Shown here: one piece after another, positions 35,376 through 46,674 of the stretch
Position numbering within the stretch: position 1 is the first letter of the stretch
Layout of the letters: each line of letters begins with the position of its first letter
Assembly: GCA_905250115.1 (NCBI GenBank)
Contig: CAJNOI010000238.1
Span: 51,503 to 115,502 of the forward strand
Length of the DNA: 64,000 nt
DNA from: Adineta steineri
Taxonomy: Eukaryota > Rotifera > Eurotatoria > Adinetida > Adinetidae
Reading direction: 5' to 3'
Position numbers and translations under genes: made by a program
The notes under the pieces: generated by a model
Seen by the model: the letters and a program-made list of their open reading frames with translations, nothing else
What the model was told of the DNA's origin: nothing
Databases searched by the model: none

Positions 35376-38126
35376 ACTTATACATGATCCTTAAGTAAAA
35401 ATCAATTGAATTAGGTGATAAAATATTTCGTGATTTATTATATGTGTGATCATTGTTTAGTTTCATTCATTTTGTATAAACCTGTTTGATTGTTTATTGA
35501 GATATACTATATCTATCCATTTACATTTTTACTTGAATGATGATCATAATTGAGATTAAATAGGCCGAATACTAAAAATAATCCTTTTCATCAACAATTA
35601 TCATGTTATGGATTGATGATAATAGCTTTATCCGTTCGTTTGTCTTTTGTTTGATATAAAACATACAACGGTATTAATGTTTTCTTTTATCAATATATAT
35701 TTGTCATTTGAAAAATTAATTGTATCTTAAGAGAAAGTATACTTTAACGAAATATAATAGAAACCATACATGTATTGATGTTCTTCCTATAAATAAATAT
35801 ATATTAATATTTTTCGAAATACGAAATGTTTTTTTTTCTCGATGGGCTATATTGAGATAATATCTGAATAGTTTGTAGGCGATGAGAATATCAATCACGA
35901 AACGATAATCATTGATGACAGATGATTAGAATATGTCCTCTTCTTGATATATGTATATTTGATAAAAAAAAAAGAAAAACGAATATAGATCTATGATTTT
36001 CCACCCATACACGTGGAGCATCCCAAATTGTTAATTATATATTATATATCTTTTCTTTGTTCATATAAATTTTGATTTTAACAATTTTTTTTCTCTCCTA
36101 TCAAATGGATGATGAAAAAAGATAATGAATGAATGAATGTATGAAGATGCATGTTTGTATGAAAAATAAAATTACTACAGTTAAATGGTCGCTTTGAATA
36201 CATATGATTGATTACAGTTTAATGAAAAAAAAATGTTCAAGGAGTGCGACACAACATTGTCAAAAACAATATTTTGATGATCAAAGGGTATGCGCGTATA
36301 GACGATGATCATAATAACAATTAATGATTGACGTTGGTTGAAAGAAAAACTGTGATGATAGGATAAGGTTACACTGAAGGAAAAATTAATAATTCTGTCG
36401 AGACAGATACATAATTAATGGGGAAATATAGATTGCTATCTTACTATGAATTACCACCGACTCATTCCAATATTGTTTATACTTAGATTACTGTAGTGAT
36501 GATAGTTCTATGACGTGTTATTGCATTTTTATGCAAATATCTAGAACATTTATAAACTGATTGTTAACCATTTTTGTGGAACGAACAAGCATGTCAATTG
36601 TATCAATTTGTTAACATATTTTGTGTGTCAATTATGAATATTGGCAATATGTTATCATAGAAAATTAGGTTTATCTACAAAAATATAGAAATCAATGACG
36701 TGATTAATATGAAACTTGATATAATGTGTGAAGAGCAATAAACACATAATGATCCAAAAACGAATCATAGATATATAAATGCTAGGTAGATTTTTCTATA
36801 TTCGAAAACAATAAACGGATGAAGGTGAGTGTGAATGAATAAAGACAAAAGGATGATTATGACTATATCCAGTTATACCCTAAGGATATTCTTTTTTTTA
36901 TATTTAGTGTATAGGATTGATTCTTCGATACATAATAATGCGATGTTTATAGTCACATTTTGTACATTCAGTTTGATTAGCGGAAGGGTCGTTGTCCATT
37001 CCTGTTTACATTGGTAACATGCTGTTTGAGTGAATAATCCAGTAGGGTACTTTGTAAATAGATAATCCTTATATGAATTATACAATAATCTTTTGAACGT
37101 ATTTGACATTTAATCTGTTTTTAGACATCTTCATAAGAATCTGGAGGACATAGATGAGGTAATTGACTTAGATAAAAATAAAAATTTCTCAATGAATATC
37201 GGATATCGTTAAAAGTACCAGGTCATGTACTATACGTTCATGAAACCGAAGTAATTTCTAATGTATGAAAAATAACGAAAATAATTGAAAGTATTATTAT
37301 GACATGTTTTCCTTTGAACAACACGTCATTTTTACCTGAAAATATATATTTATTCTCACTCATCTTAATTAATGTGTAGTATACTCGACAAATATTATTA
37401 AATATTAACTAATAATAAAAGAATGGTAAATATACATGTAAAACAATTCTATAAAAAGACTTAACATACAAAAAATAAATCATTCATTATTATTAAACAT
37501 AAACTATTCATTATTCTGTTTCTGTAGAATTCAATAAGTTCAATTGATATCTACGTTTAATCCAAGTTAAAATATCGGTTATTCCATTATCAGTTGTGCT
37601 TCTATTTTTCATCCTAGCAATTGTATTATTAAATGTTTTAAGAGACTTTAACGATGACCTTTGTAAATCTCATACAGTTGCTTTAGAGCATTGTCCATCA
37701 TTACTAATGTATTTAATACTTCAAAGGATATGCATTCTCAAATTGAAAGCTATACATTGTCTTCCTTATAGCACCATTTTCAGTACGAACATCCACAACA
37801 GTTTGTCGATCAGCAAGATATATAGAAATACGATGGTCTACATCATCGACATCTTAGTGCGGCTGTCAGGATGGTATAAATGTCATGCAAATATGTCCCT
37901 ATTTGATCGAAGATTTTCATTGTACAAGTGATGCAATGAGTTTTTTTAGAATCTAAGAACTTGTTCAATATCGAATAAATTTCATTCATAAAACATATTA
38001 TAATTAGTGAAATGAATTGACAATATATTAGAAGAATTTATTAGAGTAATTATTTAATATAATCATATTCTTATGAGAATCAACAACTAAAAATCTATTA
38101 TATTCTTATCCATTTGATAATCTAGA

Positions 38127-38192
38127 GTGGGTGTGAGCTGTCAATGTGGGTATTGTATCTTTTTTCATCGCGTCGACGCCCACATTCACCCT
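38127..38192. repeat. Inverted pair of telomere-like tracts
   Basis: GTGGGTGTGAG and AATGTGGG at 38127-38150 face GCCCACATTCACCC at 38177-38190 on the same strand, so the G-rich string is followed by its C-rich complement about 30 bp later. The same G-rich then C-rich arrangement occurs at 49380-49421. Confidence 0.5.
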
Positions 38193-39012
38193 TATACACT
38201 TATGAAGGATAGTCTTCTAAGAATTACCATAACAGCATTGAAAAACAAAAATTCATAATAAGACATATTGCTAAAGAATATGAACTTCAAATTTTTATTA
38301 CTCAGTCCACCATCATTTGTTTCCCATTACATAGAGTTTATTTCATTTATAAACTAATCACAGCTTTATTCATTAAAAATGATGGAACTAAAACTAATAA
38401 TATTATTATTTGATATCTTATTGTTTTATTTATTAATTTATTAATAATAATTCTATTGTTGTTAGATAATATATTAGCGAGAAAAAACTTTCTTTCTTCG
38501 ATTAAAATAATTTACATACATAATAAAACAATTTGGTTCATAAATTTTATTATCTTTTTCTCTTTTTGGACTATAAATTCTTGCATTCTATGTATCTAAA
38601 TATACAATAATAATTAGGAATGGGATGTTTAATAAACAACTATTCATTTGAAAGACTTAGTTTATATGAATAACACATAATAATTTAAAAAAGTTATTTT
38701 TAAATCAAGATTACTAATCCGAGTATTTATCTAAGAAACGAATACTTTTTCTTATCTTTTGTATATTATATTTCGATACTTATATAGAATATATATAATG
38801 ACAATCGTAAATATAGATTGTTTTATACGATTATTATAAAATTGATAAAAACAAAAATTGCGTATTTCAAGTGTTTTCTTCATAATACAACAATAAACTG
38901 AAGTATGAGATACTATTAAATTCAAAGATAGTTTACTGAGTGGAGAAAATTCTAAATTAAATGAAAGTTTATTTTAAATATGAATATTTATTACATAAAG
39001 GTTTGATGACAT

Positions 39013-39176
39013 CAGTAGCGGATCTAGGATTTTGGAAGGGGGGGGGTGACGATTTTGGCTAAAAGCTATTTTTTGAGTCCAATCGAAGTAGTGTGAACGT
39101 ATTTTTGCTGTGAAAAATCAAAAAAAATTCGGAAGGGGGGAGCGATGGGGTGATTGCCCCCCTAAATCCACCACTG
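39013..39176. mobile_element. hAT-type MITE with 8-bp target duplication
   Basis: A 164-bp element starting CAGTAGCGGATCTAGG and ending CCTAAATCCACCACTG. The inverted ends match as CAGTRGYGGATYTAGG. It is flanked on both sides by the identical 8-mer GATGACAT (39005-39012 and 39177-39184), the target duplication length of hAT transposases. Long G-runs near the left end pair with C-runs near the right. No coding capacity, so it moved using a transposase supplied in trans. Confidence 0.92.
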
Positions 39177-39806
39177 GATGACATGTTAATAAAATCAAAA
39201 ATGATAGATCTATTTTTTATATGTGTATCAAGAGTTTCATCTTATATCGCATATATTCAATAGCATATTTTTTAAATCTAAATATACACTGTCAGATGTT
39301 AGAAAATTCTATATCCGATATTTTTATACTTGAAAAACAAATATATTCATCAACTCTGTGACATTGTTTCTTTTTATAAAAACTAATATTATGAATATAA
39401 TGCCTAGAAACTGAAATTACTTTCGCACTGTGTGATATTCAATACCTTCTATTTAAAAATGAATACGGCCTTTTTTTTGTTGTTGTCAATCGTATAACAA
39501 AAGGTGTCGTTTACAGACCTTGTTCTTCTACCTATTCAATTCATAATATTCTATACATGCCTCACAAACACAATAATATTTGTTTAAAGCAAATAAATGA
39601 CATTTGGTACGTGGTAAGCTTGCTTATTCATTTCATCAGTAACTTTGTCGTCATATATCATATATATAGAAAAAAAATAATGATTGGTGCAAAAACCAAA
39701 ATGACTAAATAAAAGGAAAAAAAAAGTCGATTCCTTTCAGGTGTATATATATATATATACACAAGTGAAGGTAAAACATATCATATATTCAGTAAAAATA
39801 TATACA

Positions 39807-40239
39807 ATGCCGAACGGTACACTTGAAGTTATTGTTGCTGCAGGTCGTCGTCTTAAAGATGAAGATACAATTGGTAAAAACGATGCATTCGTTGAAGTAT
39901 ATTTAGATAAAAAATATAAACAACGTACAACAACTATTTCAAATACGAACGATCCAGTTTGGAATGAACGATTTAGTTTTAATATTCATGGTGAAGATTC
40001 AATTCATTTCGATGTTTATGATGCTGATATTGGTGATACTGATTCAATTGGTAAATGTAAAATAAAACTAAAACATGTTTTTGATGATGGCAAATATGAT
40101 GAATGGGTTAAATTACCATCAATGTTCGGTTTATCATCTCATGGTGAAATTCATGTTATTATGAATTTTCGAGTAAGTCATATTTAAAAAAAATAATTAT
40201 TCATATTATTTTCTTTTCATTACATTTTAGCCATCATAA
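39807..40239 (+). CDS. Small single-C2-domain protein
   Basis: Two exons, 39807-40172 and 40231-40239, give 124 residues; the second exon codes only for proline, serine and the stop. The start at 39807 (MPNGTLEVIV) is preferred over an earlier in-frame ATG at 39741, because the C2 fold begins here and the upstream codons are low-complexity. The protein is one C2 domain: GTLEVIVAAGRRL, then D20 and D26 in the first calcium loop, WNERFSFNI in the core, and D72, D74 and D79 in the second loop. The calcium ligands are therefore kept and calcium-dependent phospholipid binding is likely. The compact layout resembles plant and protist small C2 proteins of the elicitor-responsive/PP16 type rather than multi-domain animal C2 proteins. 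Likely cytosolic. Confidence 0.85.
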
Positions 40240-40984
40240 TCGATACACCTGACGAAACATTATATACACAAAAACAATTTCTATCTAATTCTATTCTTAT
40301 CTACATGTATTTAGTTTTTCAAACAAGTCTCTCTAATAATAATATAAAGGAAATCATGACATAAAATATTTAGACTCCTCGATATCTTCATGCTAGTCTA
40401 ACGAATTACTTTGTCAGAATGACAATATTCATTGTTCAAATAGTTTTAATGCAAAGCATATTGACGAGTTGTTCATGTTACAAATAAATTGTTGTTTTAG
40501 TAAATATGAGTATTGTAATACTATACAAAACTTCGAGCAAGAATTAAAAGAACAAATTTATTCAGTTAATTTGGAAAAATAAAACAATTAAATCAATAAT
40601 GAAATTATAAAAGATAAATTTGAGCTCACACACTATCAACTTTAATCCGATCGATTATTCACGTTCTAGAAATTGACAATACAAAGTTTATTAAATGTTC
40701 CCTTAAAATCCATGAAAGAATTTTTCTCTTGAATGACACATTCTTTTCATATTTAGCCTACACCAGTTAATTGACTGAAATATAATACTTCTCAAAACAA
40801 ATACACGTTTTGTGACGATTAATTTCAACATACAATTATATTTTCTGTTAATGCGTAAGGGAGATCAGCGATAAAGAGAAATTAAATGGTATTTTTGATA
40901 TAATCAATCCTATTTACGATTTTAAAAATCAACACAGCACGTAAATCAGAATCCGGAAAAGTCATATTTATAAAAAGGTGTCAT

Positions 40985-41580
40985 TTAAGTGGTCAGTAGA
41001 ATTATTGAGTAGTCAGTAAAGTAATGATTGATCAGCGAATTATTGAAATGGTCAGTAATTAATTTGATAAGTCCATAATAAAATTTAAACGATCAGTAAA
41101 TAAAATGGAATGGAAAGTAAAATAAATGTGGGAACTTCGGATTTTATCCGAGAGTTATGTGTACTGCAAAAAGTGTATATGGGAATCTAGGGATATATCA
41201 GTATTTTTGTAATAACTCGAGAATGGCTCGGCTAATTAGGCTCATCTTCGAACTCAACGAGATCTTGATGAGACTGAATTGTGTAGAAAATTTCATAAAT
41301 ATCGGCTTAGCCTTTCGAAAGGTATTGGATAAATGGACGGACGGCCGGCTACACTGACCGATTCTAGAGTGTACTCACTTTTTGAGTACACAAAAATATA
41401 AATTTGTGCAAAGATGGTCTACTTTTCTTTTTCTCACTGCTACTTCCACAAAATCTACTGACCATTTTTGAATTGTTTACTGATTTTTTTGAAAACTGAT
41501 CAATTAATATATTTACTGATTTTTTTGAAAACTGATCAATTAATATATTTACTGATATTTCATTTATTTTACTGACCGCA
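40985..41580. mobile_element. Putative non-autonomous element with inverted subterminal GTCAGTAA repeats
   Basis: On the left (40985-41100) the plus strand repeats GGTCAGTAGAATTATT, AGTCAGTAAAGTAATG, GATCAGCGAATTATT, GGTCAGTAATTAATT and GATCAGTAAATAAA. On the right (41355-41580) the complement appears: ACTGACCGATT, TACTGACCATTTTT, TACTGATTTTTTT and TACTGACCGCAAAA. The middle is less AT-rich and holds a hairpin GTGTACTC/GAGTACAC (41369-41391). Clusters of one short motif in opposite orientation at two ends are typical of transposase-binding subterminal repeats. No target duplication or protein was found, so the borders are approximate. Confidence 0.5.
41479..41550. repeat. Two tandem 36-bp units
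   Basis: The unit ACTGATTTTTTTGAAAACTG then ATCAATTAATATATTT occurs at 41479-41514 and again, identically, at 41515-41550, followed by a partial third ACTGATATTT. Perfect identity implies a recent duplication inside the surrounding element. Confidence 0.9.
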
Positions 41581-41735
41581 AAACATATTCCGTTTATAAT
41601 ATATAGCTGACAATAAGCATAATTAGATGGTAAAAATTCGTATATATCATTTATTTTAATCTCGTTTATGCCTACATAGTTTATTTTCTATTTAATAATT
41701 TTTATTTTCTTTTTTTAAAAGTAATAAAATAAAAA

Positions 41736-43577
41736 TTATGATTTCATCGTTATTAAGTCAAAATTGCTTTGATATTGTTTAAGATATGGATTAGTTGGTG
41801 ATAATGAACGTTTTGCAATATCTATTGCACGTTTACAAAATGGAGTTGCATTCGAATATTTTTGCATATTAATATAAGCCATACCAATATTATTGTTCGA
41901 CATAGCTAGATCAGGATGATTAGGAGAAAGAGTTTTTTGTCGAATTTCAAGTGCTTTTTCATGAGCTGATAATGCTTCAGGATAATTACCCATGTTATAA
42001 TATGCTAGACCGATATTATTATATGACATAGCTAAATCAAGATGATCTGTAGGATTCATCTTCTGAGAGATTTCCAATGTTTTTTTATAGTATAAAATTG
42101 CATCTTCATACTTTCCTTGATAATCTTTGATCCATCCAAGTTGATGATAAATACCGGATTTTGCATAATCATCTGATGTTTGTTCAAGCAGTCCTTTATA
42201 AACTTGTTGAGCCTTTTCTAATTGATTCATTCCAATTGAAAACATACTGAATCGTCCCCATCCTATAGATTTTGGACAGGTTTCTTCATATATAGGTTCA
42301 GTTAAAGTATGTAGTTGTTGATTATCAGTAGGACTCATTGTTAAATGTACTTGCCAAAGACGATTAGTTTCACCGATTGGTTTAATATCACGAACACGAA
42401 ATACCGAAGACATCGAGAAGAGATATTTATTAGCTGGTTGTTCATCCTGACCGATTTTATTAATTAAAGCAAATGGTGTTGTTAATTTCAAAGGATCAAA
42501 TGTTATAGCAAATAAAATTCCAATCTGATCAGGCGTTTCCACAACATGACGAGCAAAATTAAGAGCTATATTTGAATCTTTCGTAGCAAATAGAAAATTA
42601 TTAAATGAAATAAAACCATTTTGCGTATTCTTTATTTGTTCAAAATCGGTCTTACACACGCCTTGACCACGATAAACTTTCATTAATTCTCCAGAATGAT
42701 TCCGAAATTGTTCTACATATAATTGTTCAATTTGACGATGAAGATCACTAATAAAAAAATCCATCTTGATGATCATTTTCATATCTATTGTTTTTAGAGC
42801 ACGATTAACCATTGATTTTAAAAAGCAATTATCTGTATACCACCAAATTGGTGTTTTTTCACGATATGTTTGTTTAAATCGTTTAATATTATTTAATTCT
42901 TGTTCATTTTCATGATATATTTCTTCACAATATTTAATAAATTTTGTAAAATGTTGTTCATCAAATTGTATAGTAGATAAAATTTCTTTTAGAACATGAG
43001 GACATATAAAAGAATAAATCATTTGTTCCATCGTATTCTCTGAAACTTTAGTATTATTTGTCGGCATATAATTCATACTAATTGCATTATGTTCACATTT
43101 TTGTACTGATTGTTTAAGATATTCACAAATTGGTACTGTATTACTAAAAATTCCTTTAATTTTTTTCCAATCTTGCGCCCATTTTTTATACGGTTTTCTG
43201 TCGTCACAATAGATATATATAGAATCTATATGTAATCGATCATGAATTTCTGGAACAAGCCGTTGACATAATGGACCGGAAACAATTACACAAACTTTTT
43301 CATTTTCAATTTTCTTCAGAAAATTAAGACATTCATCATATTCGGTAAATGTTTTGATACTGTTAATTACATGCCGAAATTCTGTAATAGCACTGCGACA
43401 AAAATCGTTTTGGTTTTCATCAATATTTTGATCCAACCAGACAAGACGCACATTTTCCACCACAGGAATACTAGTGTGTTGATGTTTATTGGTACCTTTT
43501 GAAGACTTTGAGCTACGTTTACTTTTCTCTTTATTAATAACACTACTCATAGATGATGTTGACTTCTGCTTAATCAT
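41736..43577 (-). CDS. ART-TPR protein with degenerate ADP-ribosyltransferase site
   Basis: An intronless frame of 613 residues. Residues about 40-165 form a receiver-like alpha/beta module (VRLVWLDQNIDE, FTEYDECLNFL, VCVIVSG, SIYIYCDD, KIKGIFSNT). Residues about 195-430 have the ART fold: WWYTDNCFLKSMVNRALKTI, then Y302-R303-G304. Residues about 435-600 are kinesin-light-chain-like TPRs (for example SYNNIGLAYYNMGNYPEAL and HPDLAMSNNNIGMAY), a protein-binding scaffold. Of the three ART catalytic motifs only the arginine remains. The STS motif is L329-F330-A331-T332, and the ExE pair falls at A382 and K384 (ANKYLFSM instead of an acidic pair before VLFSM). It is thus probably a pseudoenzyme that may bind NAD+ weakly or act as scaffold or regulator (inference). 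No signal peptide. The frame is fully open, so it is not a decayed gene. Confidence 0.85.
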   Translation of the reverse strand: MIKQKSTSSMSSVINKEKSKRSSKSSKGTNKHQHTSIPVVENVRLVWLDQNIDENQNDFCRSAITEFRHVINSIKTFTEYDECLNFLKKIENEKVCVIVSGPLCQRLVPEIHDRLHIDSIYIYCDDRKPYKKWAQDWKKIKGIFSNTVPICEYLKQSVQKCEHNAISMNYMPTNNTKVSENTMEQMIYSFICPHVLKEILSTIQFDEQHFTKFIKYCEEIYHENEQELNNIKRFKQTYREKTPIWWYTDNCFLKSMVNRALKTIDMKMIIKMDFFISDLHRQIEQLYVEQFRNHSGELMKVYRGQGVCKTDFEQIKNTQNGFISFNNFLFATKDSNIALNFARHVVETPDQIGILFAITFDPLKLTTPFALINKIGQDEQPANKYLFSMSSVFRVRDIKPIGETNRLWQVHLTMSPTDNQQLHTLTEPIYEETCPKSIGWGRFSMFSIGMNQLEKAQQVYKGLLEQTSDDYAKSGIYHQLGWIKDYQGKYEDAILYYKKTLEISQKMNPTDHLDLAMSYNNIGLAYYNMGNYPEALSAHEKALEIRQKTLSPNHPDLAMSNNNIGMAYINMQKYSNATPFCKRAIDIAKRSLSPTNPYLKQYQSNFDLITMKS

Positions 43578-46500
43578 AATAAATATTAAATAACACAGAC
43601 AATTTTGATTATATGTGTTGTGAATATGAAAACGATTGAAAATATTATATTAAAATATAAAAAAATAGATTTGTTATCTATTTTATCTGTCGATGTCTAA
43701 AATAATATGTTTCACTTGTTTGACAGTGTTTAAATTGTTAGTCAGAACCAATGATTTTGCTACAAAATATTTTTTTTTTACTTTTCTTTATTCTATAATT
43801 TGAGGTAACGCTTCGTCAACCAAGCGGTTTTCATCATACAATGCGCATACAAAAAAAAACAAATATGTATAGACTACAATCCTATATGACATGTATTTTT
43901 CTTTTTCCTTTTTTCTTTACATTGATGGATAGATGGACAAATACACATCAAAATTTGATGACACTTTTTTGCCTCTTATCTCAATTATTAATCATGAATA
44001 AAGAGAATAGAATGTTTTTTTTTTCGTAATATACCGAATCAAAAAGAAACTTCTGGTCAGATAAAAATAAAATAATTATTTTCAGATTTTATGTATTGGA
44101 AAAAATAAAACGAAGAAAGGTGAAAACGCCCATACATTTTTAGCTATTTTTGAGTAGTTCGGATTATTTGTTTCATGTGAGCAAATGGAATCGTAGATTT
44201 ACTTTTTATTGTTTTTAGAAATAATTCAACACTTGATTGAGACATCATAAAGATATTTTTTTTTTCATTATGATCGAAATAAAATGAATTTTGTTGGAAG
44301 AAAATTGTGACATGTCATGTGTAATAAATTGTTCGCGTTTTATAGATTCGAAAAAAAACGATAATATATGTTTTTCTTTTTATATTCATGTAGAATATTC
44401 GAGAAAGACATAAAATAAATAATAATATGTAAAATTATGTGGCCGCTCATCATATAATTGCTTCTATTGTTATAATGAGATAAGTCTAGAATCATCTTAA
44501 ATGTTAAACTAAATATAAGTAATATTTAAATGATGTGATTCAGACGTTGATAATAATCAGATGTTTTTTCAACCTATATCTTAGTCATCAATATTCACTT
44601 CATAGTTATCACGACATTTAGATCTAAAATACTTCCAATAGTTGTTCTTTATACCACTTATAAAACCACATGTTTGTGAATTATATCTTGAATGTTTTGA
44701 CCACTATCTAAGCAACAATACATATACATGTTTATTATATGAACCAGAATGAATATAATATGCTATGTTGAAATAAGATGAGATTATATCTCCAGTACTA
44801 AATAAAGTAGCAAATCTGTATGCTAATAAATTTTAAATAATCATATTTATTTTATTAAGAAATAAGACTGCTTTACACGAACACTATTCGTTTGTTATAT
44901 AATCAATTCAAGTTAGAATTATCTTCAGATAATGGTATCAAAGAGTTCTTGTCTTAGAAAATAGAAACAATGAAAATAAAATGTATACTTTTACATTGGA
45001 TTAATCATCGTATTAAGTTTAAAAAACAAAAACAAGTAAGTTTATACCATTCCTATGTTATTACCGTCTACCAGTTGAAGGACGAAATATTAATAGTTAT
45101 GACAATAAAGAAATAACAGAAGCTATTAATACATTTGTTTGGTTGTTTTTCAATTTTTTTTTGTTTTGATTCTGATTTTCTAGGTTAGATAAACTTTTAT
45201 ACAACTTCATCAATTTGTATTACTTATTTTTCTTTATGCTTATGAATGTATAAGCAAGTTTAGTTATCAAAAATAAGTTTTTATATTTGATGAAGAGAAA
45301 AATAACTTAATAATTACTAGTTAATATAAGATTTATATACTAAGTAACATACATTTACATCATTCTTTTTTCCATTATCGGTATTCGTAATATCAAAAGA
45401 TATCAACAAGAACCTCGTAGGCTGAAATATAAACATATGTGTCGATTATTTATTATATAAATCAATTAATTAATAGTAATAAAAAAAGAGTAACATTGTT
45501 AGTGTTACTTTTTCTAATACATTGTAAAAATAACTGATACAATCACACTTGCTGTTCGTTTTATATCAGCAGTGAACTATCGGAGAAGCTGATCGGGAAA
45601 TTCTTTAACTTGGATGAGAAATGAAAACAAATCGAAAACGATATCTATTTAATACCTTATTCGATACCATGCGGATATTTCGTACAAAAAGAAATCCTTT
45701 TTTTCAACTTCCATTTCATACTGAAACTTATTTATTTCTCCTTATCAATGAAAATATGGATGAACTATTCCTTTTTAAATTGTTGCCAGTTTGGTTGAAA
45801 AAGGAATTTCCCTTGAATTTGTGGGAGTAACGGGTTTCTCTTGGTTGAAAAATATGGCCCATCCCTCATTTATCTTTATCAATGATGCTTTGCAAAATGT
45901 GAAAAGCGAAATGAAATCTCGATTTATCCTTTCGTTGTAGTTTCTAAATGTTGAATGTCTTCATTTATTTTTTTAATTATGGCTAAGAGATTTGATCAGA
46001 TTATATTTCGTAGCAATTAAAATAATTTATCATAGATGAGATCTATTATTATATATGTTTTAAAATGCTTTCCGTTTCCTATACACGTTCTTATTATAAA
46101 GAAAAAATGTATCAAAATAATCGTATTACATCTGATGATCATCAAAAATCAAATAGAAGTTTTCAATCTTTTTTCTTTAGATCAGTATTCAACATATAAT
46201 TACAATGGAGACTCTTTGTTAACGTTAGTTTGAAAGTAAAAATTTAAATCAAGTCAATTTTTTTTCTTTTATATATATATTATTAATACAATCTGTATAA
46301 CGACAAAATTTCTTTCTTTTTGTTCTTGATAGGATGATTTAAAATGTTGAGAACCTAGCGCCCTCATTATACTATCTGTCAAACTTTTATAAATAATTGG
46401 TTGTTTTTTATAGTCCAATCTAAATTAAACGAAAAGTTTTCCTTAATGTACGTTTACGAAAGAACAGAGCATATCAACGTGTACAAACATGTGTTATACA

Positions 46501-46674
46501 CTGTTACGCTTCAATACTCTTCCTTCTCATATGATATTTTGGCTTACCTAATAATAGTAAAACCTATATATATATATATTACATGGGAATTACCTCAGTT
46601 ACTTTTATATTTGTATTATAGATAATATATCATTTATTTTACTAATTTGTTTTAGCTTTATTTCTTAATATATA
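43578..46674. other. 3.1-kb intergenic region, nothing recognised
   Basis: AT-rich, with only short low-complexity open frames. It contains the divergent upstream regions of the minus-strand ART-TPR gene and the plus-strand TMEM131 gene. TTTGTTTTAG ending at 46655 is a possible leader acceptor 20 bp before the TMEM131 start. Confidence 0.45.

Larger units (their letters stand above)
34738..39806. other. 5-kb gene-poor region
   Basis: No complete gene. It contains a GGGTGGGC-family MITE (35205-35375), a paired telomere-like tract (38127-38192) and a hAT-type MITE (39013-39176). At about 37510-37860, minus-strand fragments such as GITDILTWIKRRYQ and DHRISIYLADRQTVVDVRTE look like broken coding sequence separated by stops, of unknown family. 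TTCCTTTCAG ending at 39740 is a possible acceptor ahead of the C2 gene. Confidence 0.5.
40240..41735. other. Intergenic stretch, mostly repeat
   Basis: The first 700 bp are AT-rich with nothing recognised. From about 40985 to 41580 the sequence is filled by the GTCAGTAA-type element described separately. The remainder is the 3' flank of the minus-strand ART-TPR gene. Confidence 0.5.

Noticed and set aside
37596..37931. 111-residue plus-strand frame with a hydrophobic start
   Set aside because: Composition is poor for a real protein; the opposite strand has slightly better but broken coding fragments, noted in the intergenic entry.
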